Shown in pieces: positions 22,233 to 34,479 of a stretch of 64,000 bases of DNA; position 1 is the stretch's first letter; each line of letters opens with the position of its first letter. The stretch spans positions 5,003,501-5,067,500 of the forward strand of contig WPIO01000018.1 in the NCBI GenBank assembly GCA_009760855.2, in the 5' to 3' direction. The notes beneath the pieces were generated by a model, which was not told where the DNA came from, ran no database searches, and worked only from the letters and a program-made list of their open reading frames with translations. A program made the position numbers and the translations under genes. This DNA comes from Cristatella mucedo. Lineage: Eukaryota > Bryozoa > Phylactolaemata > Cristatellidae.

Positions 22233-22745
22233 TTTAGTTACCACATTTGGTGGCCCAATCAAATTTTGTGTTAGCCTTGGCGTTGGGGAGTTTTTCGGTC
22301 GCACTCGCTTATCAGCGAAAAGTGAGTTACCCCAGTTCAGGTCACTGCGAAACGCAAACATCATCTACATTACCAACATTTTGATTTTGAAAAAATTAAT
22401 TTTGATGACCACTTTCAGCGGGTTATCTTATTTGAGGTGCTACATCGACTGTAAACTAATTTCTCAGCGTTAGGCAGCTGCTTTTATTCCGTTTCCGCTT
22501 GTTGAATTGACTGCATTTTTGTGATAGCGTCTTAACGATGCTGCTGAGATGCCAGTACGGCTAAAATTGACCGGAAACCTGCGGCGCAAGGCACCAATTT
22601 TGAATGAATATGGTTATACACCGTCATTTCAACGAATGTAGGACATTTCCCCCCCCCCCGGACATTTTCCCCGGTAGACCGTAGGACACTTCCCCCGGGG
22701 TAGGACATTTCCCCCATACGTTGGTGAATGTATAAGTGAGAATAC

Positions 22746-22851
<106 letters not shown>

Positions 22852-23074
22852 GATCGAATGAAATTAACGCTCTATTGCAATAAAATCAACTCAGTATAAT
22901 TGGACGTTTTGTTAATTCCGTGTGACATATTCACTGGTTGGCCTTGTACTACACAGTTCATTTGAGTAGTCTAATTACAAAGCTGTACTTTGATGTTTTG
23001 TTCAATAAACTACTGATAGGCCAATCAGATCAATCACGAAAAGAGCAATAAAAAGATGCAAGCAATCACTATAA

Positions 23075-23358
23075 ATGCTAAATCCTAAAACCTTAACCCT
23101 AAACCCTAAACGCTAAACGCTAAATGCTAAACACTCGACGACCAACCCTAAACCCTAAATTCGAAATGCTAAATGCTAAACGCTAAACACTCAAACGCTC
23201 AACCTTCAACCCTTAACGCTAAACGCTAAACGCTGAACCCTAAACCCAAAACGCTAAACACTAAATTCTCAACGCTCAACCCTAAACCCTAAACGCCAAA
23301 CGCTAAATCCTCAAGGTTCAACCTTAAACCCTAAATCCTAAACCTTAAACGCTAAACC
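23075..23358 (+). repeat. Telomere-like heptamer array, CTAAAC(G/C) type
   Basis: About 40 degenerate 7-mers such as CCCTAAA, CGCTAAA and TGCTAAA. It resembles the (CCCTAAA)n telomere motif but is internal and enclosed by inverted repeats. Confidence 0.85.
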
Positions 23359-23515
23359 CCAGGGGGGAAATGTCCTACCCCAGGGGGAAGTGTCCGGGGT
23401 AAACGTCGGGGGGGAATTCCGTCCACCATTTTAACAGCCTCTTTTTTATAGCGGCGGGAGAGCCTTAAAGACTATCATCATCGCTTGCGTCGGCAAAAAA
23501 GGATCACTCTCAGCA

Positions 23516-23585
23516 GGATTCGAACCCACGACCTCGGGACGTGAGGAGCAAATGCCTTACCTAGTATGCCATCATGGCTCACCAA
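23516..23585 (-). mobile_element. SINE family 2 head fragment
   Basis: GGATTCGAACCCACGACCTC and CCTTACCTAGTATGCCATCA in reverse orientation. Confidence 0.6.
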
Positions 23586-24679
23586 ATTTACGTGTACTCA
23601 CCTAATTGCAGCCCATTTCGCTGACGTGTTTCCTTGCAAATGCGCTGCAAAGACCTGTGCCGCAATCTAAATATATCCAGCATAATCCACTTAATCCACC
23701 TCAAATCCAGTACGAATCGGCCGCACGACGCTCCTACTAACAATGATTATAAGACAATGCTAGATTTCAAACGTGCCCACAAAATTTCATGCCGTTTCGC
23801 TCTCGCGGTCTCAGGAAGTCCACGGCAATCGATTGCACCGGCCCATACGGCCCATAGCACAATCCGCTGCCTTTCACCGAAAAGCAAAATAAATACTATG
23901 CGAAAAGCTCACTTTTTTAATTGCATACGACAATAAACTCTGTGACAAGCATACTCACAAAACTCCACTTGCACTGGCAAAGTCGAGCTCGTGCAATTTG
24001 CTGCAATCGACTGTGTTGTGTGCATCTTCGGCTTTTGCTGTTGTAATTAGCGAAGCGCCATAACATTAATGTACTTGTCGTGTATTAATTAAGTACTAAT
24101 GTATTAATGTATTAATGCGCCATGACATTAATGTACATTCCTCACCTGTGGCCAATAGTTAAGCCATTGGCGCAGCACAGCGTCAGGCCACTAATGCATA
24201 CCGTATTTCTTGTCGTCTGCTGTGATTTACCGAGCTCTCGTATATATACGCGTTGCGAGCAATAAAGATAGAGTCTCGTTAACCGCTCACGTTCGCCCGC
24301 TCTGTCTCAGTGAGATTCCCATTAGAACAGCTGGCTACGGAGCCACTGTCATACAACAACTGCATTTGCCCGGAAAAATACCTCAATCTACTGCAATCAG
24401 CCACAAAACTACTAGAAATAGATTGTGCCGAGTTACAGTTGTTATTACATATGAAAGTGAACTGTATTAAGAGCACACCCACGTAAATTCAAGCCATGCA
24501 CGCTCTCTAGCAATGTACGGCAATCGCCCTAAATGGCCTGGGCAAATACCACAATTCACTCTCACCCACTGCTAAATTTCAACACGAAGCTCCAATTTAA
24601 ATTACTTATAATACTAGAATAAATTCAAAGTGCACGCGTAAAACTTCCCGCCGTTGCATATGCGCGTTCTAATAATATT

Positions 24680-24880
24680 TAAATAATAATCACATTTTTA
24701 TAGTCTCCCTCCGAGAACCAAATCTCTTTTAGGCACTTGACATTTGCTGCAAAGGAAGCATGATCGAATGGTTAGTAGTGCCAAGCTCAACAACAGCAAG
24801 CATAACATGGTTAGAGGCGCCGTGCACAGTTTTAGCATGCAAATATGGGTAATGGCAGTATGCACAGTGTTCTCATGCAA
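24680..24880 (-). mobile_element. LINE-A 3' tail inserted in the tandem array
   Basis: Minus orientation: CCGAGAACCAAATCTCTTTT, TAGGCACTTGACATTTGCTG and GTTTTAGCATGCAAATATGG. Confidence 0.8.
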
Positions 24881-25440
24881 TTCCCTGCAAGACTTCCTGA
24901 AATCTTATACTAGAAGCTATAATTTTGATTCCAAATTACTACATTCTTAGTGTTTAACGTAATCCCATAATTTCACTACAAGTGCCTCGGGTATTCACAT
25001 GTAATGCACTGCGATTAACTGCAATGGCCAGTGCCAGTAAAGCAATATACTGCAATCCACTACAAAATGCACGGATACGGATATCGGCTTCTCAATGATC
25101 CTATTTTGAATACATAATACAGCGCACTATTTGTAAAGTGCAGTGACATAATCTGGGCCCACGCATGGCAATAGACCGCAGTGGCTCAAGGCAGCCATCC
25201 ACTGCAAATCACCACAAATCGACCAGAAATTTGCTGTGCGAAGCTCCATTTCTCATCGCATATAACATTTCAGTATGTTCATGTTCAAAGAGAAACATGT
25301 AATTTTCAGGCTACTTTATACGTTACACTGCAACCGATGGCAATAACCCAGCCCAATATGGCAATCCATTTTGATAGGTCGCTAATTGCCAGAAAGTGGC
25401 TGGGTGAAGCTCCAGAGCACTGTGTTTGAAGTACAACCAA

Positions 25441-25562
25441 ATCTCATGTCATGATTTTACTTACCATTCAATTGCATTTCCCTTTGCAGCAAATGTAAAG
25501 CGCCTAGAAAGAGACTAAGTTCTCTGAGGGCGCTTTATCAAGTACATTATTATTATTATTAT
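25441..25562 (+). mobile_element. LINE-A 3' tail, well preserved
   Basis: GTAAAGCGCCTAGAAAGAGA, TTCTCTGAGGGCGCTTTATC and (ATT)5. The hairpin arms pair exactly. Confidence 0.9.
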
Positions 25563-25933
25563 GTCAACTAATCGCTCAAGTGCAATCGCAAAAAATTCAT
25601 GGCAATCGACGGCAATGGCCAGGGCAAATACGGTCATACATCGTTAATTCCAAGCAACTAAAGCGGCTAGGCGCAGCTCCCGTTTAGATTTATTTTTACT
25701 CTGCACTCTATTTATGGTGCATCTTACAAATACCATTGTAATTGCTCGTCCGGACACTGCATTGCCATCGACTGCAATAGCCGTGCCAATAATGATGTCT
25801 ACTGCAATCCGTCGCAAATCGACAAAAAATAGGCTGTGCGTAGCTGAAATTTAGATTCTACATTACAGCGATCGCATTATTATTTTAACCCAGTGGGTAC
25901 GTACAATCTCGGAAAACGCACACCAATCGATTG

Positions 25934-26535
25934 TAATTGCCCGGGCCAATGCCGCAATCGACTGCAATGCGTCAAAAATTGTCACGGTGTTGCCTGTGCG
26001 AAGTTCAAATTTTGATAGCACATTGCGAAGCACTCGGTTCACTGTTAACATCTTCTTCTTCATGCTCTGAGAATTTTTTTATCTTGGCCAACGCATACCA
26101 TTCAAATGCAGAGGCCCGTACAAACACCACCCTTATGCTCCGCAAATACGCCAGTAATCGGCTAGGTGCAGCCAAAAAACTAACTCGCGTCGATTCAAGT
26201 CATCCAACTATTTTGAAAGTTTCGGGCATTACCTTTGTCTGCAAATGAGCTGCACATGTCCGGGCCGCTACTTAAATGCAAGGCTGTGCTTTTTTTTAAA
26301 GTCTACCGACAAATATTTCATGAAACTTTGCACCGATATTGGCATACTGCAGTCTCCTACAATCGCCTGGGCCAATGTCGTAATCCAGTCCACTCCACCG
26401 ACGGGAATTCACCTTCGCGCCTTTCGATTGCCCGCAGCACAGGAATGCGTTTACAGTGTCCACGCCGCAGCTGAAAGTCGCTAGCAAGTGCGTGGCCGTG
26501 GACGAAAAAAATTAGCGCCATACTGCTCTGGTGCT
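25934..26535. repeat. Source copy of a 602-bp duplicated block
   Basis: The block recurs at 32999-33600 (offset 7065) with no difference seen by eye. It belongs to the degenerate tandem array here, so this is the likely parental locus. Confidence 0.9.
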
Positions 26536-26938
26536 GCCTCCGGCTTCTGCTAGTCTATCCATTCATTTTTAGTGGAAAAAGACTTGAGTGAGGAAGTGTT
26601 GACTGTACATTAACCTGTATAATTTGGAATGCGAGGGAGACAGTAAACACAAGTCACTGGCAGCATGCTTGCGTTGCGCCTTGCGCGATATTTGGAATCC
26701 TGCGACGGTTCATTTTTCATGAGAGTCATGTCACATATATAAGGGGAGATAATTTACTAATTTGCATTTGTAGCAACAAAATGCACCCCCTAACTAGAAT
26801 TGGGCGTTGAATTGCGCATTTAAAGTATTTTTATTAATCTTATATAAGATTTTGCAACATATAGGAAGGACTGCAATATTGCCCGTTAGAAATTCTTTCC
26901 CACCAACTATGTCAGCCGACGATCAGGCTACCCTTCAA

Positions 26939-26997
26939 AATAATAATAACAACGCATTTGATATAACGCCCTCGGAGAACTCAATATCTTTCTAGGC
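26939..26997 (-). mobile_element. LINE-A 3' end scrap
   Basis: AATAATAATAACAACGCATT and CGCCCTCGGAGAACTCAATA, cut off at CTTTCTAGGCAA. Confidence 0.75.
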
Positions 26998-27042
26998 AAT
27001 CAAAGTCGCTGTTTGTCGTGATTGTTCACGAGTAGAGACTAG

Positions 27043-27047
27043 TGTAT

Positions 27048-27103
<56 letters not shown>

Positions 27104-27150
27104 GTGTGCGTGTGAGCGCGTGTGCGTGCGTGTGTTTGTGTGTGTGTCCG
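27043..27150 (+). repeat. (TG)n microsatellite
   Basis: TG repeats with CG interruptions toward the 3' side. Confidence 0.97.
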
Positions 27151-27969
27151 TGCGTGCATCCACCCGTGCGCCTGCGCGTTTGTGTTCGTACCACCAAATA
27201 TCGCTAATCTAGAAGATGCGCTTGAGTCGGCTGAAGGTAAGAGTATGTCATCGTTGTACAAGAGTTGTGGAAGTGAGTCCTCAGATCCTTGAGCCAAGGG
27301 TACACGTGACTGCATATCATTGATATGAAGATCCACCTAGTAACCAGATTTCATCATCGACGGCAGAGGCTTAAAAATGGCGTCTTTCAGCAGTCCTGCC
27401 AGGACTGAGTGACAACAGTGCAGCCTAGGGAAGGGGCTACGAGGTTGGCGTAATCTTTAGTCAGCCACTGAGACAAATTAGTGAAAGTTTTGCTTTCCCT
27501 GCGTGGATGTTAGCAAATATTTTGTCTTCGTCGGTCTGGCCGACTGTGCAAAACCGCTTGCTAGGCGAGCAGACAACTCATAAAACGGATACATCTTGAA
27601 GCTAGTGTGCTGAAACTTACCACGAGCTCACCGACCAAACATGCTCTGATAACGTTTCCAGAGCGCGCAAGTTTGATAGGCAGCAGACACACGGTATCTC
27701 CGGTATAGTCGGCCTTCTGGCCGGAGCAGCCACTCTGTTGGACCCCTGGTGATTTGAGTAGCAAGGAGAGCTAGCCTAGAGAGGCTGGGTAGACTGGAGA
27801 GAGCCTAACGCGCGTGCGAGAAAGTCCGGGAAGCTTGAAACAGTCACGAATTCAGTCATTGAATTCCCTGCTCGACTAGGAAAGCCGGTGAAGTCATCAA
27901 GTCCCACCACCACCACCAGCAGCTGGCCGATGACTGATTCGCGATCGACTCTTTGGTTGGCTCATCATC

Positions 27970-28014
27970 GCACTGAGGCCTCGGCGCCGATTGTCCGCGC
28001 CGAGGCCTCAGTGC
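27970..28014. other. Perfect 18-bp GC-rich inverted repeat (hairpin)
   Basis: GCACTGAGGCCTCGGCGC pairs exactly with GCGCCGAGGCCTCAGTGC across a 9-base loop. There is no T run after it. Function unknown. Confidence 0.8.
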
Positions 28015-28164
28015 TGACACGCAAGCGCACGTCCACGGCGCGGATTTTTCAGCCGCACAACCGCAAACCTACCGCGATGCTTATTCGAAGTGAACGAGCG
28101 ATCTGTCAACGAGCGATCTGCATATGAATGCCCGATACTTGCAAAGCCGCGAGCTTGGTGGAGA

Positions 28165-28277
28165 GTATGAGCTACCGCTAACCATTTGATCGTGCTTCTG
28201 TTACGGCATAAGTAAAGTGCCTATAGAAAGATTAAGCTATCCGAGGACGCTATACAAATATATTAGTATTATTACCC
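28165..28277 (+). mobile_element. LINE-A 3' tail, diverged
   Basis: CCATTTGATCGTGCTTCTGT, GTAAAGTGCCTATAGAAAGA and ATTAGTATTATTA. Confidence 0.7.
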
Positions 28278-28279
28278 AT

Positions 28280-28740
28280 ATTAGAGAGGATTAGGCGGGC
28301 ATAACGCTATAGTATAGTGTCCATTGAAGCGTAACAGTAAGGGTGCCTCACACGAACATTTTAGTTGATTTAATTGCAGAATAAGAGACTAGTGAATAGC
28401 CATATTTAATTTACATGGAATAATGATGTTGCCCGCACCTAGCAAATGCATATTGGTACTTTGTGAACAATTTATAAAGAAAAGAGCCAAAAATACTCGG
28501 TGAAAGCAGGTGTTAAGATTTTCGCGGCGTAAAAGTATATTTCGGCCTGTCGGTTATCAAGACAAGTTCTTTGGGACCTCATTGCATGTGCAAATACTGC
28601 TAAAGAGCTCTTGAGCGTTAGATGATCAATTTCTACGGGCTAGATCAAATTTTTTGCAATATTATTTAATGCGTGGAATATCAGGATTTAATTTTTATAA
28701 GTCTGGTGTGTTTACAGGCTGCTAAAGGGAGTGAAGAGAG
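28280..28740. other. AT-rich stretch, nothing recognised
   Basis: No frame, repeat or splice-bounded coding segment stands out. Confidence 0.4.
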
Positions 28741-29159
28741 GCATTAAGTTTGCTTAGTCCCAGGAATTTGGGAGTTCGGCGACTGAGCACTAAAGCAACT
28801 GCTGCTATTTCTGCATGGCGAACCCTTCCAAACGTCGAACTGGCAGTAGCCGAGTGCACCTCCCGATCGTATGCTACCCACACATTCCTTAATCCATCGA
28901 TCTAGCACCACAGTAGCCCTGAGCCCGCCCGTCCCCACCCCTCGGGTGAGGCTTTGACCGTTTTCAGAAGGGTGAGCAAAATAAGTGAGGCTGCGATGGT
29001 GCCATTTCAGATTCATTTTCTAATTTCACAGATGCCGCTGAGGAGTGAGAGGGAGAGAGAGAGAGAGAAAGAGAGCTATACTTACCCAACAGGAAAGACC
29101 TCAACGATCCGATCAGAGACCTCGGCATGATCGAGTCTAGTGCCTAGCTTCCGAAATCC

Positions 29160-29320
29160 AGGCTCAAGGAGATAAGGTGCTTGCTCTTTACGACCGAGGT
29201 CGTGGGTTTGAATCCTGCAGTAGGCGACTCTTTGTTGCCAACTGCAAGCGGCGACGACAGCCGTTTAGGCTCTCCTACCGCTATGCAAATGAGGCTGTTT
29301 ATTCAGCAAGTATTTTTGTA
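29160..29320 (+). mobile_element. SINE family 2 copy
   Basis: GATAAGGTGCTTGCTCTTTA, GTCGTGGGTTTGAATCCTGC, GCGACGACAGCCGTTTAGGC and CTATGCAAATGAGGCTGTTT. Confidence 0.8.
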
Positions 29321-29983
29321 GGCTCAAGGAGCGGAACTCGATGGACGACAGAGTGAAAATATCGGGTCAGAGAAAGTGTCGCCAACTTTTTTCCAACTTC
29401 GTCATTCGGCAAGACGGGCTGTGCTTATGCAGCAAGCTTGGCCGGTCTATTCGAGGCAAGGGGAATCGTCAGAAACCCGAGCATCATGGCGCCCATTCAT
29501 AGACATAGCTCATCCGGGATCCTCGGCCATGCTGCTTCGTAACAGCGACAAGCCCCCGTCGCTCCCTACGCGGCACTGTGTGCATCCCAAACATAACTAA
29601 ACGGCGTCAAGATATTGCTGAGTGGCTTTAACTGTCGCGACTATGGCTGGAAGGTCATGTGGAAGACGTCAAAATGGCGCCATTCGTGACATGCCTCCAC
29701 GGCGGTTTCACGAAGTTTCCCTATTTTCTGAATCCATTAGACAGCCGGCAGAGCTGTCGTGCAACGGTTTGAGGTCCCCTGTCACTTTTCGGTTTTTTTT
29801 TGCCCCTGCATTTAAATTTGATCGTTTATTTTGCTTTCGTACTGAATGTCTGCTTTAAATGTTTGAAACAGATAAAAATAAATGTTAGAAAGTTCACTTT
29901 ATTTAATATTTCACGCGAAAAGGAGCACTTCGCACTCGAGGGCTCGAGAAAGCTTCGATCAATTTAGCGAAATCATGCTCAGC

Positions 29984-29985
29984 AG

Positions 29986-30018
<33 letters not shown>

Positions 30019-30027
30019 GTATATATA
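29984..30027 (+). repeat. (TA)n tract
   Basis: TATATA repeats with CATA and GTA interruptions, abutting a SINE. Confidence 0.9.
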
Positions 30028-30162
30028 ATTCATTTATATAGCGCCCCAAGAGAACTTAATCTCTATTCAGGCGCTTCACATATGCCTCGGGGCTCGAGCC
30101 CACGACCTCAGTCAGACCTTGGTCGGGGCGAGCACCTTAACCGCTGGACCAAACCAGCTCTA
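30028..30162 (-). mobile_element. SINE family 1 copy, best preserved
   Basis: ATATAGCGCCCCAAGAGAAC, the hairpin complement ATTCAGGCGCTTCACATATG, CTCGAGCCCACGACCTCAG and CCTTAACCGCTGGACCAAAC. Confidence 0.9.
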
Positions 30163-30565
30163 AGCGTAAGAACTCAGCATAAGAACTCGGCGTAAGAACT
30201 TTGTTCTGTATCCGTTGATCAACCGGCATCCATCCTAGCTCTTTTAACAAAGGAGACACGTGCTCAAACCTCTGGGGCTTGAAGACTAGCCTTGCAGCCA
30301 TATTCATAGTCAGCTGCAGTGGCCTAGTTGCTTTCTTTGGTAGCCCAGCCAAAAGGGAGTTACAATAATCAAGCCGAGAAAGAACTAAGCAGTTAGTTAA
30401 ATTTTTTACAAGCCACTGTAGAAGACAGCTCCTAATCTTGGATAGGGATCGGACGTGATGGCTAGCTGTTGAAGCAGTGCTCTGAATGAAGCCTTTAAAA
30501 TTGAGGCAGCCGTCGAAAACGACACCTAAATTTTGAGCACGTGGTGATGGTCGCACTGTAGCCCG
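30163..30565 (-). pseudogene. LINE-B reverse-transcriptase C-terminal fragment
   Basis: The minus strand encodes AQNLGVVFDGCLNFKGFI, LSRLDYCNSLLAGLPKKATR and AARLVFKPQRFEHVSPLLKE, typical of the thumb/C-terminal region of a CR1/L2-type reverse transcriptase. It is 5'-truncated. Confidence 0.85.
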
Positions 30566-30569
30566 AATT

Positions 30570-31900
30570 ATTGTCGCGGACGGCACAAAACGCCAGCCGA
30601 CGAGCAACACCACCAGTTTATTCCTCCTCCACACGGAGCAGGGCGAAGCACGACTCTCCTCGCCCCTCTCGCCCACCGGAGTCCCCCCCCCCGACTCCCT
30701 TGGCAAAACAAACCACTAATCGCACGGCCCGGCTGCTTACCACATCGAGTGTCACAGCCCACTCGTACAGCGATCAGGGGCAGTGTCATCAATTAACTAA
30801 AACCACACGCACAACAGCATCACCTATTAGAAGAGCAAAGCCTTTTAATCCAGCCACACGCTTAGGGTGTCCTATGAGCAGCAGCAGTTCGTTTTTATCG
30901 TATTTAATTTCAAGAAGTTCTTCAACATCCAGCTGAGTCAGCAGCCGTCGAGCACTTCCAACACGTCTTTCAACTGCTGTCGAAAGTCAACGCCAGGTTA
31001 TCTTTGTCGGATAAGTAAGGATAAAGGAAGTCGATCGCGGAGTATGACGAATTCGTCAATCAGTCGAACAGGGCAAAAAATCGGCTTCTTTAAGCTGTTT
31101 CCTTACAGTGGTTTTCGGATTTCTGGGCAATGACAAGGCTGGAAGCTATGAGTAGCTGACTCCTGCACTCATCAAGAATTATGCGAAAATGGGATGTAAA
31201 AGTCCGTTGCAGGAGTCTCTCACAAGTTACGTTTCTTTGGGTATCATTTTGACAAATCCAAGGAAATCTGCGGGAGCTGACAGAGAATTGTCAGGCGAGC
31301 GCCTTCACTCAGGATACACTGGACTTTGAAAGGCCGGCATACGAAGGACAGCATAACAAAATCACGATGTGGGACAATGTTTTGGGAGCTTCTCTGAGAA
31401 AGTGATTTGTACTATGGCCATAAATCTAGGAAATATATTCGTGTATATACCCTTGTGATAAGGTTTATATGTGCATGACTTCCAACTAAATGCGTGTTAA
31501 TGGGATTCATTTGCTGTTCTTCCTGACTCAATGTGAACCGTGGGACGCGACTATGTCAGTTTCTCCTCAGAAAAAATTAATTTTCAAGTTAATCACCGTC
31601 GTGGTCACAAAATCAAAATGTGTTGGAAATAATGAATATTTTCTAGACTTCTGAGGTATAACCAGTCAGAAAGTATCTTGCTACCCGGGAATGAAATTTT
31701 TACGCGGTGATATCTTTCTAACGGATTCCCCAGCAGTTGGCCGATCTTTAGCTTGCTTACGGAGCTAAAGGTCGAGGTCTTTAGCTTGGTTTTCTCGACT
31801 GATGTTTGATGTACTGAGGCCAAGCATTAAGAAACATCCATAGACCTATTTAAACATGTCGTTTCCCTTATGCATGCATATCGGACACGACATTAACGTG
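30570..31900. other. No gene recognised
   Basis: A GC-rich segment (30570-30820) with TTTATTCC resembles the insert inside the LINE-A at 39290-39470. The remainder is AT-rich with no feature I can support. Confidence 0.35.
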
Positions 31901-31956
31901 CTGAAAAGTATATACAATGCGAAAAAATAATACGTCAACTTGCTCCATTAATTCCT

Positions 31957-32050
31957 AATAATAATAATAGCTATAATAATAATAATAATGAAAATTCACT
32001 TGTATTAGCTCTAAGAAAACTAAATGCGTATCAGAACCATTCACATGAAA
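31957..32050 (-). mobile_element. LINE-A 3' end, diverged
   Basis: (TAA)n followed by CACTTGTATTAGCTCTAAGA, in reverse orientation. Confidence 0.5.
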
Positions 32051-32177
32051 GCGTTCACTGAAAGGAAAGTGGATGAGCTCACTAGTGGTATATTGGCTCG
32101 CATAACTGCAGCAGCAACCTTGGGAACGCTACGAACAACTCACACGGACAAAGCAAGTACTGTGAGGAACGGTTCTA

Positions 32178-32245
32178 TAATAATAATTAGTAATAATAAA
32201 TTTATATGGTGCCTAAAGAGAAGTAGATATTTTCCTCTAATAAAG
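32178..32245 (-). mobile_element. LINE-A or SINE-1 3' end, diverged
   Basis: AATAATTAGTAATAATAAAT and GGTGCCTAAAGAGAAG. Confidence 0.45.
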
Positions 32246-32880
32246 TCATGCGTGCTGGGAAATAAGCAATTGTTCAATTGGTCGCTGATAGCGTGCATAT
32301 AGCGTCTGCACGAATTAGCACCCACACGACAATTTACGCGGCCAGATTAAGTTCTGTGAGGGGCAGGCAGGTGAATGTTTAGCTTCTTCTTAAGTTTCGT
32401 TAGATTTTGATCGGTGATGTAGTGATGACAGTCTGGATCGAGTCCCACGTTTTGAGGGGCATATGAACTGAAGTCACGACATCCAAAAGATTACAAGTTA
32501 AATAGAGTCACCACTAAAGGGCTTGAATCAGAAAAGCAGGTGGGATTTCTTATTTCTGGCCAGTGTTCGAGCGCGATGGGGCCTAAAAGTGAGTGAAAGA
32601 AACGTGAAATCTATAGTCTAAGATGTCACCGATAGTCATCGATTGGGCACCAATGCAAGTCTATGATAATTGGTGTAACAAAACATTAACGAAGTTTTTC
32701 CGACAGACAAGTCTCGCTGGATAGTTTTGTACAAATTTTAGTAATTATAATACTGTTTGTGTATTTTCTACGGCACAGTAAAAGAACCAAATCTCTATAT
32801 GGTGCTTTACAACGCGCTTCGAGAGACTCAATAAACACGAGTTAATCACAACCAAGGTATCATGCTTAGACAGCCATGCA

Positions 32881-32999
32881 AAAACACACAAGAACTGGTT
32901 TGGCCCAGGATTGAAGGTACTCGCCTCTATAACAACAATATTGATACACGTGTATAGAGCCTTCTGAGAAATTAATTTTTCTGAATCATTCTAGACACT
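32881..32999. repeat. 119-bp direct repeat, left copy
   Basis: Identical to 33601-33719. It contains a SINE-1 head (GGTTTGGCCCAGGATTGAAG) and a minus-strand LINE-A end. Confidence 0.95.
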
Positions 33000-33600
33000 A
33001 ATTGCCCGGGCCAATGCCGCAATCGACTGCAATGCGTCAAAAATTGTCACGGTGTTGCCTGTGCGAAGTTCAAATTTTGATAGCACATTGCGAAGCACTC
33101 GGTTCACTGTTAACATCTTCTTCTTCATGCTCTGAGAATTTTTTTATCTTGGCCAACGCATACCATTCAAATGCAGAGGCCCGTACAAACACCACCCTTA
33201 TGCTCCGCAAATACGCCAGTAATCGGCTAGGTGCAGCCAAAAAACTAACTCGCGTCGATTCAAGTCATCCAACTATTTTGAAAGTTTCGGGCATTACCTT
33301 TGTCTGCAAATGAGCTGCACATGTCCGGGCCGCTACTTAAATGCAAGGCTGTGCTTTTTTTTAAAGTCTACCGACAAATATTTCATGAAACTTTGCACCG
33401 ATATTGGCATACTGCAGTCTCCTACAATCGCCTGGGCCAATGTCGTAATCCAGTCCACTCCACCGACGGGAATTCACCTTCGCGCCTTTCGATTGCCCGC
33501 AGCACAGGAATGCGTTTACAGTGTCCACGCCGCAGCTGAAAGTCGCTAGCAAGTGCGTGGCCGTGGACGAAAAAAATTAGCGCCATACTGCTCTGGTGCT
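32999..33600. repeat. Inserted copy of the 602-bp block
   Basis: Matches 25934-26535 throughout; flanked on both sides by the 119-bp direct repeat. Confidence 0.95.
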
Positions 33601-33719
33601 AAAACACACAAGAACTGGTTTGGCCCAGGATTGAAGGTACTCGCCTCTATAACAACAATATTGATACACGTGTATAGAGCCTTCTGAGAAATTAATTTTT
33701 CTGAATCATTCTAGACACT
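33601..33719. repeat. 119-bp direct repeat, right copy
   Basis: Same as the left copy, but here it continues naturally into CTTTACATATGCTGTAAAGG of the LINE-A end, so this side is the original context. Confidence 0.95.
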
Positions 33720-34479
33720 TTACATATGCTGTAAAGGAAGGATGGTCGGGTCTCGAAGCAGTCTCGGCATGACTTTCAGCAGACTACTGATTAGGGGCGA
33801 CATTTACTGTAGATATTTTTCAACTTTTGCTTCAGACGTTGAGGTACCTCCGCCTTCAGTGTGTCCGTACTCGCGATACTGTACTTCAAATACTCCTGCT
33901 ATATGCTGTTCGCCCGCCAGCTACTGCCTTTCGAAATCCACGGCAAGTGCATATATTCAAGTTTCAAGTAAGGGGCAGAACGATGCTCTTTGTCAGTTTT
34001 CTTGATTTTGGTGAATCACTGTATCCAAATTCGAAAACAGTTTCGCCGGAGGGATTTCTCCGAGTCCCGAAGTTACATAGAGCAGGCGCCTACTTCTGCG
34101 TTCAAACACTCAATGGCTCAATCCAGTACGTCACTCAATCACGATTAAACAAGGAGTCCGTCGTTAAGGTTCAATGTTTACCAATATAGTTACGTGCAAT
34201 TAGATGAGCACAAGACGACTGCTCTTCGCAGTCCTCTCAGTATTACAAACAGGATGTAGCGGCTTCCACGTCGGGACAGAAATAGGCCGCTGCAAACACA
34301 TCGCTCGTAACGGTATCAGTCCTTGCAGACGCGAAACAAATGCTGGGGAAGCCCCGAGCCTCTTTCACTCTATGCGAACGAATGTACGCATCCGACGAGG
34401 CGATTGGCGGGATGCATTGTGTATTCGTAGATCGTTTGGCTAAAAGATCTGTGGTTTTGCGAATGGGCCATCGCTTGAA

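Larger units (their letters stand above)
23640..26535. repeat. Degenerate tandem array, period about 150-168 bp
   Basis: A recurring word set (GGCAATCGACTGCAATGGCC, then GGGCCAAT, then CTGCAAATCGAC, then GGCTGTGCGAAGCTC) appears near 23820, 24360, 24515, 25014, 25163, 25330, 25602, 25770, 25928 and 26095. LINE-A tails interrupt it at about 24690 and 25440. Confidence 0.6.

Noticed and set aside
23075-23358. Chromosome end or true telomere
   Set aside because: The array is degenerate, internal, and enclosed by inverted repeats with ordinary DNA on both sides.
25937-26248. Frame repeated identically at 33002-33313
   Set aside because: The identity reflects the duplicated 602-bp block of tandem-repeat DNA; neither copy has a good start or recognisable domain.
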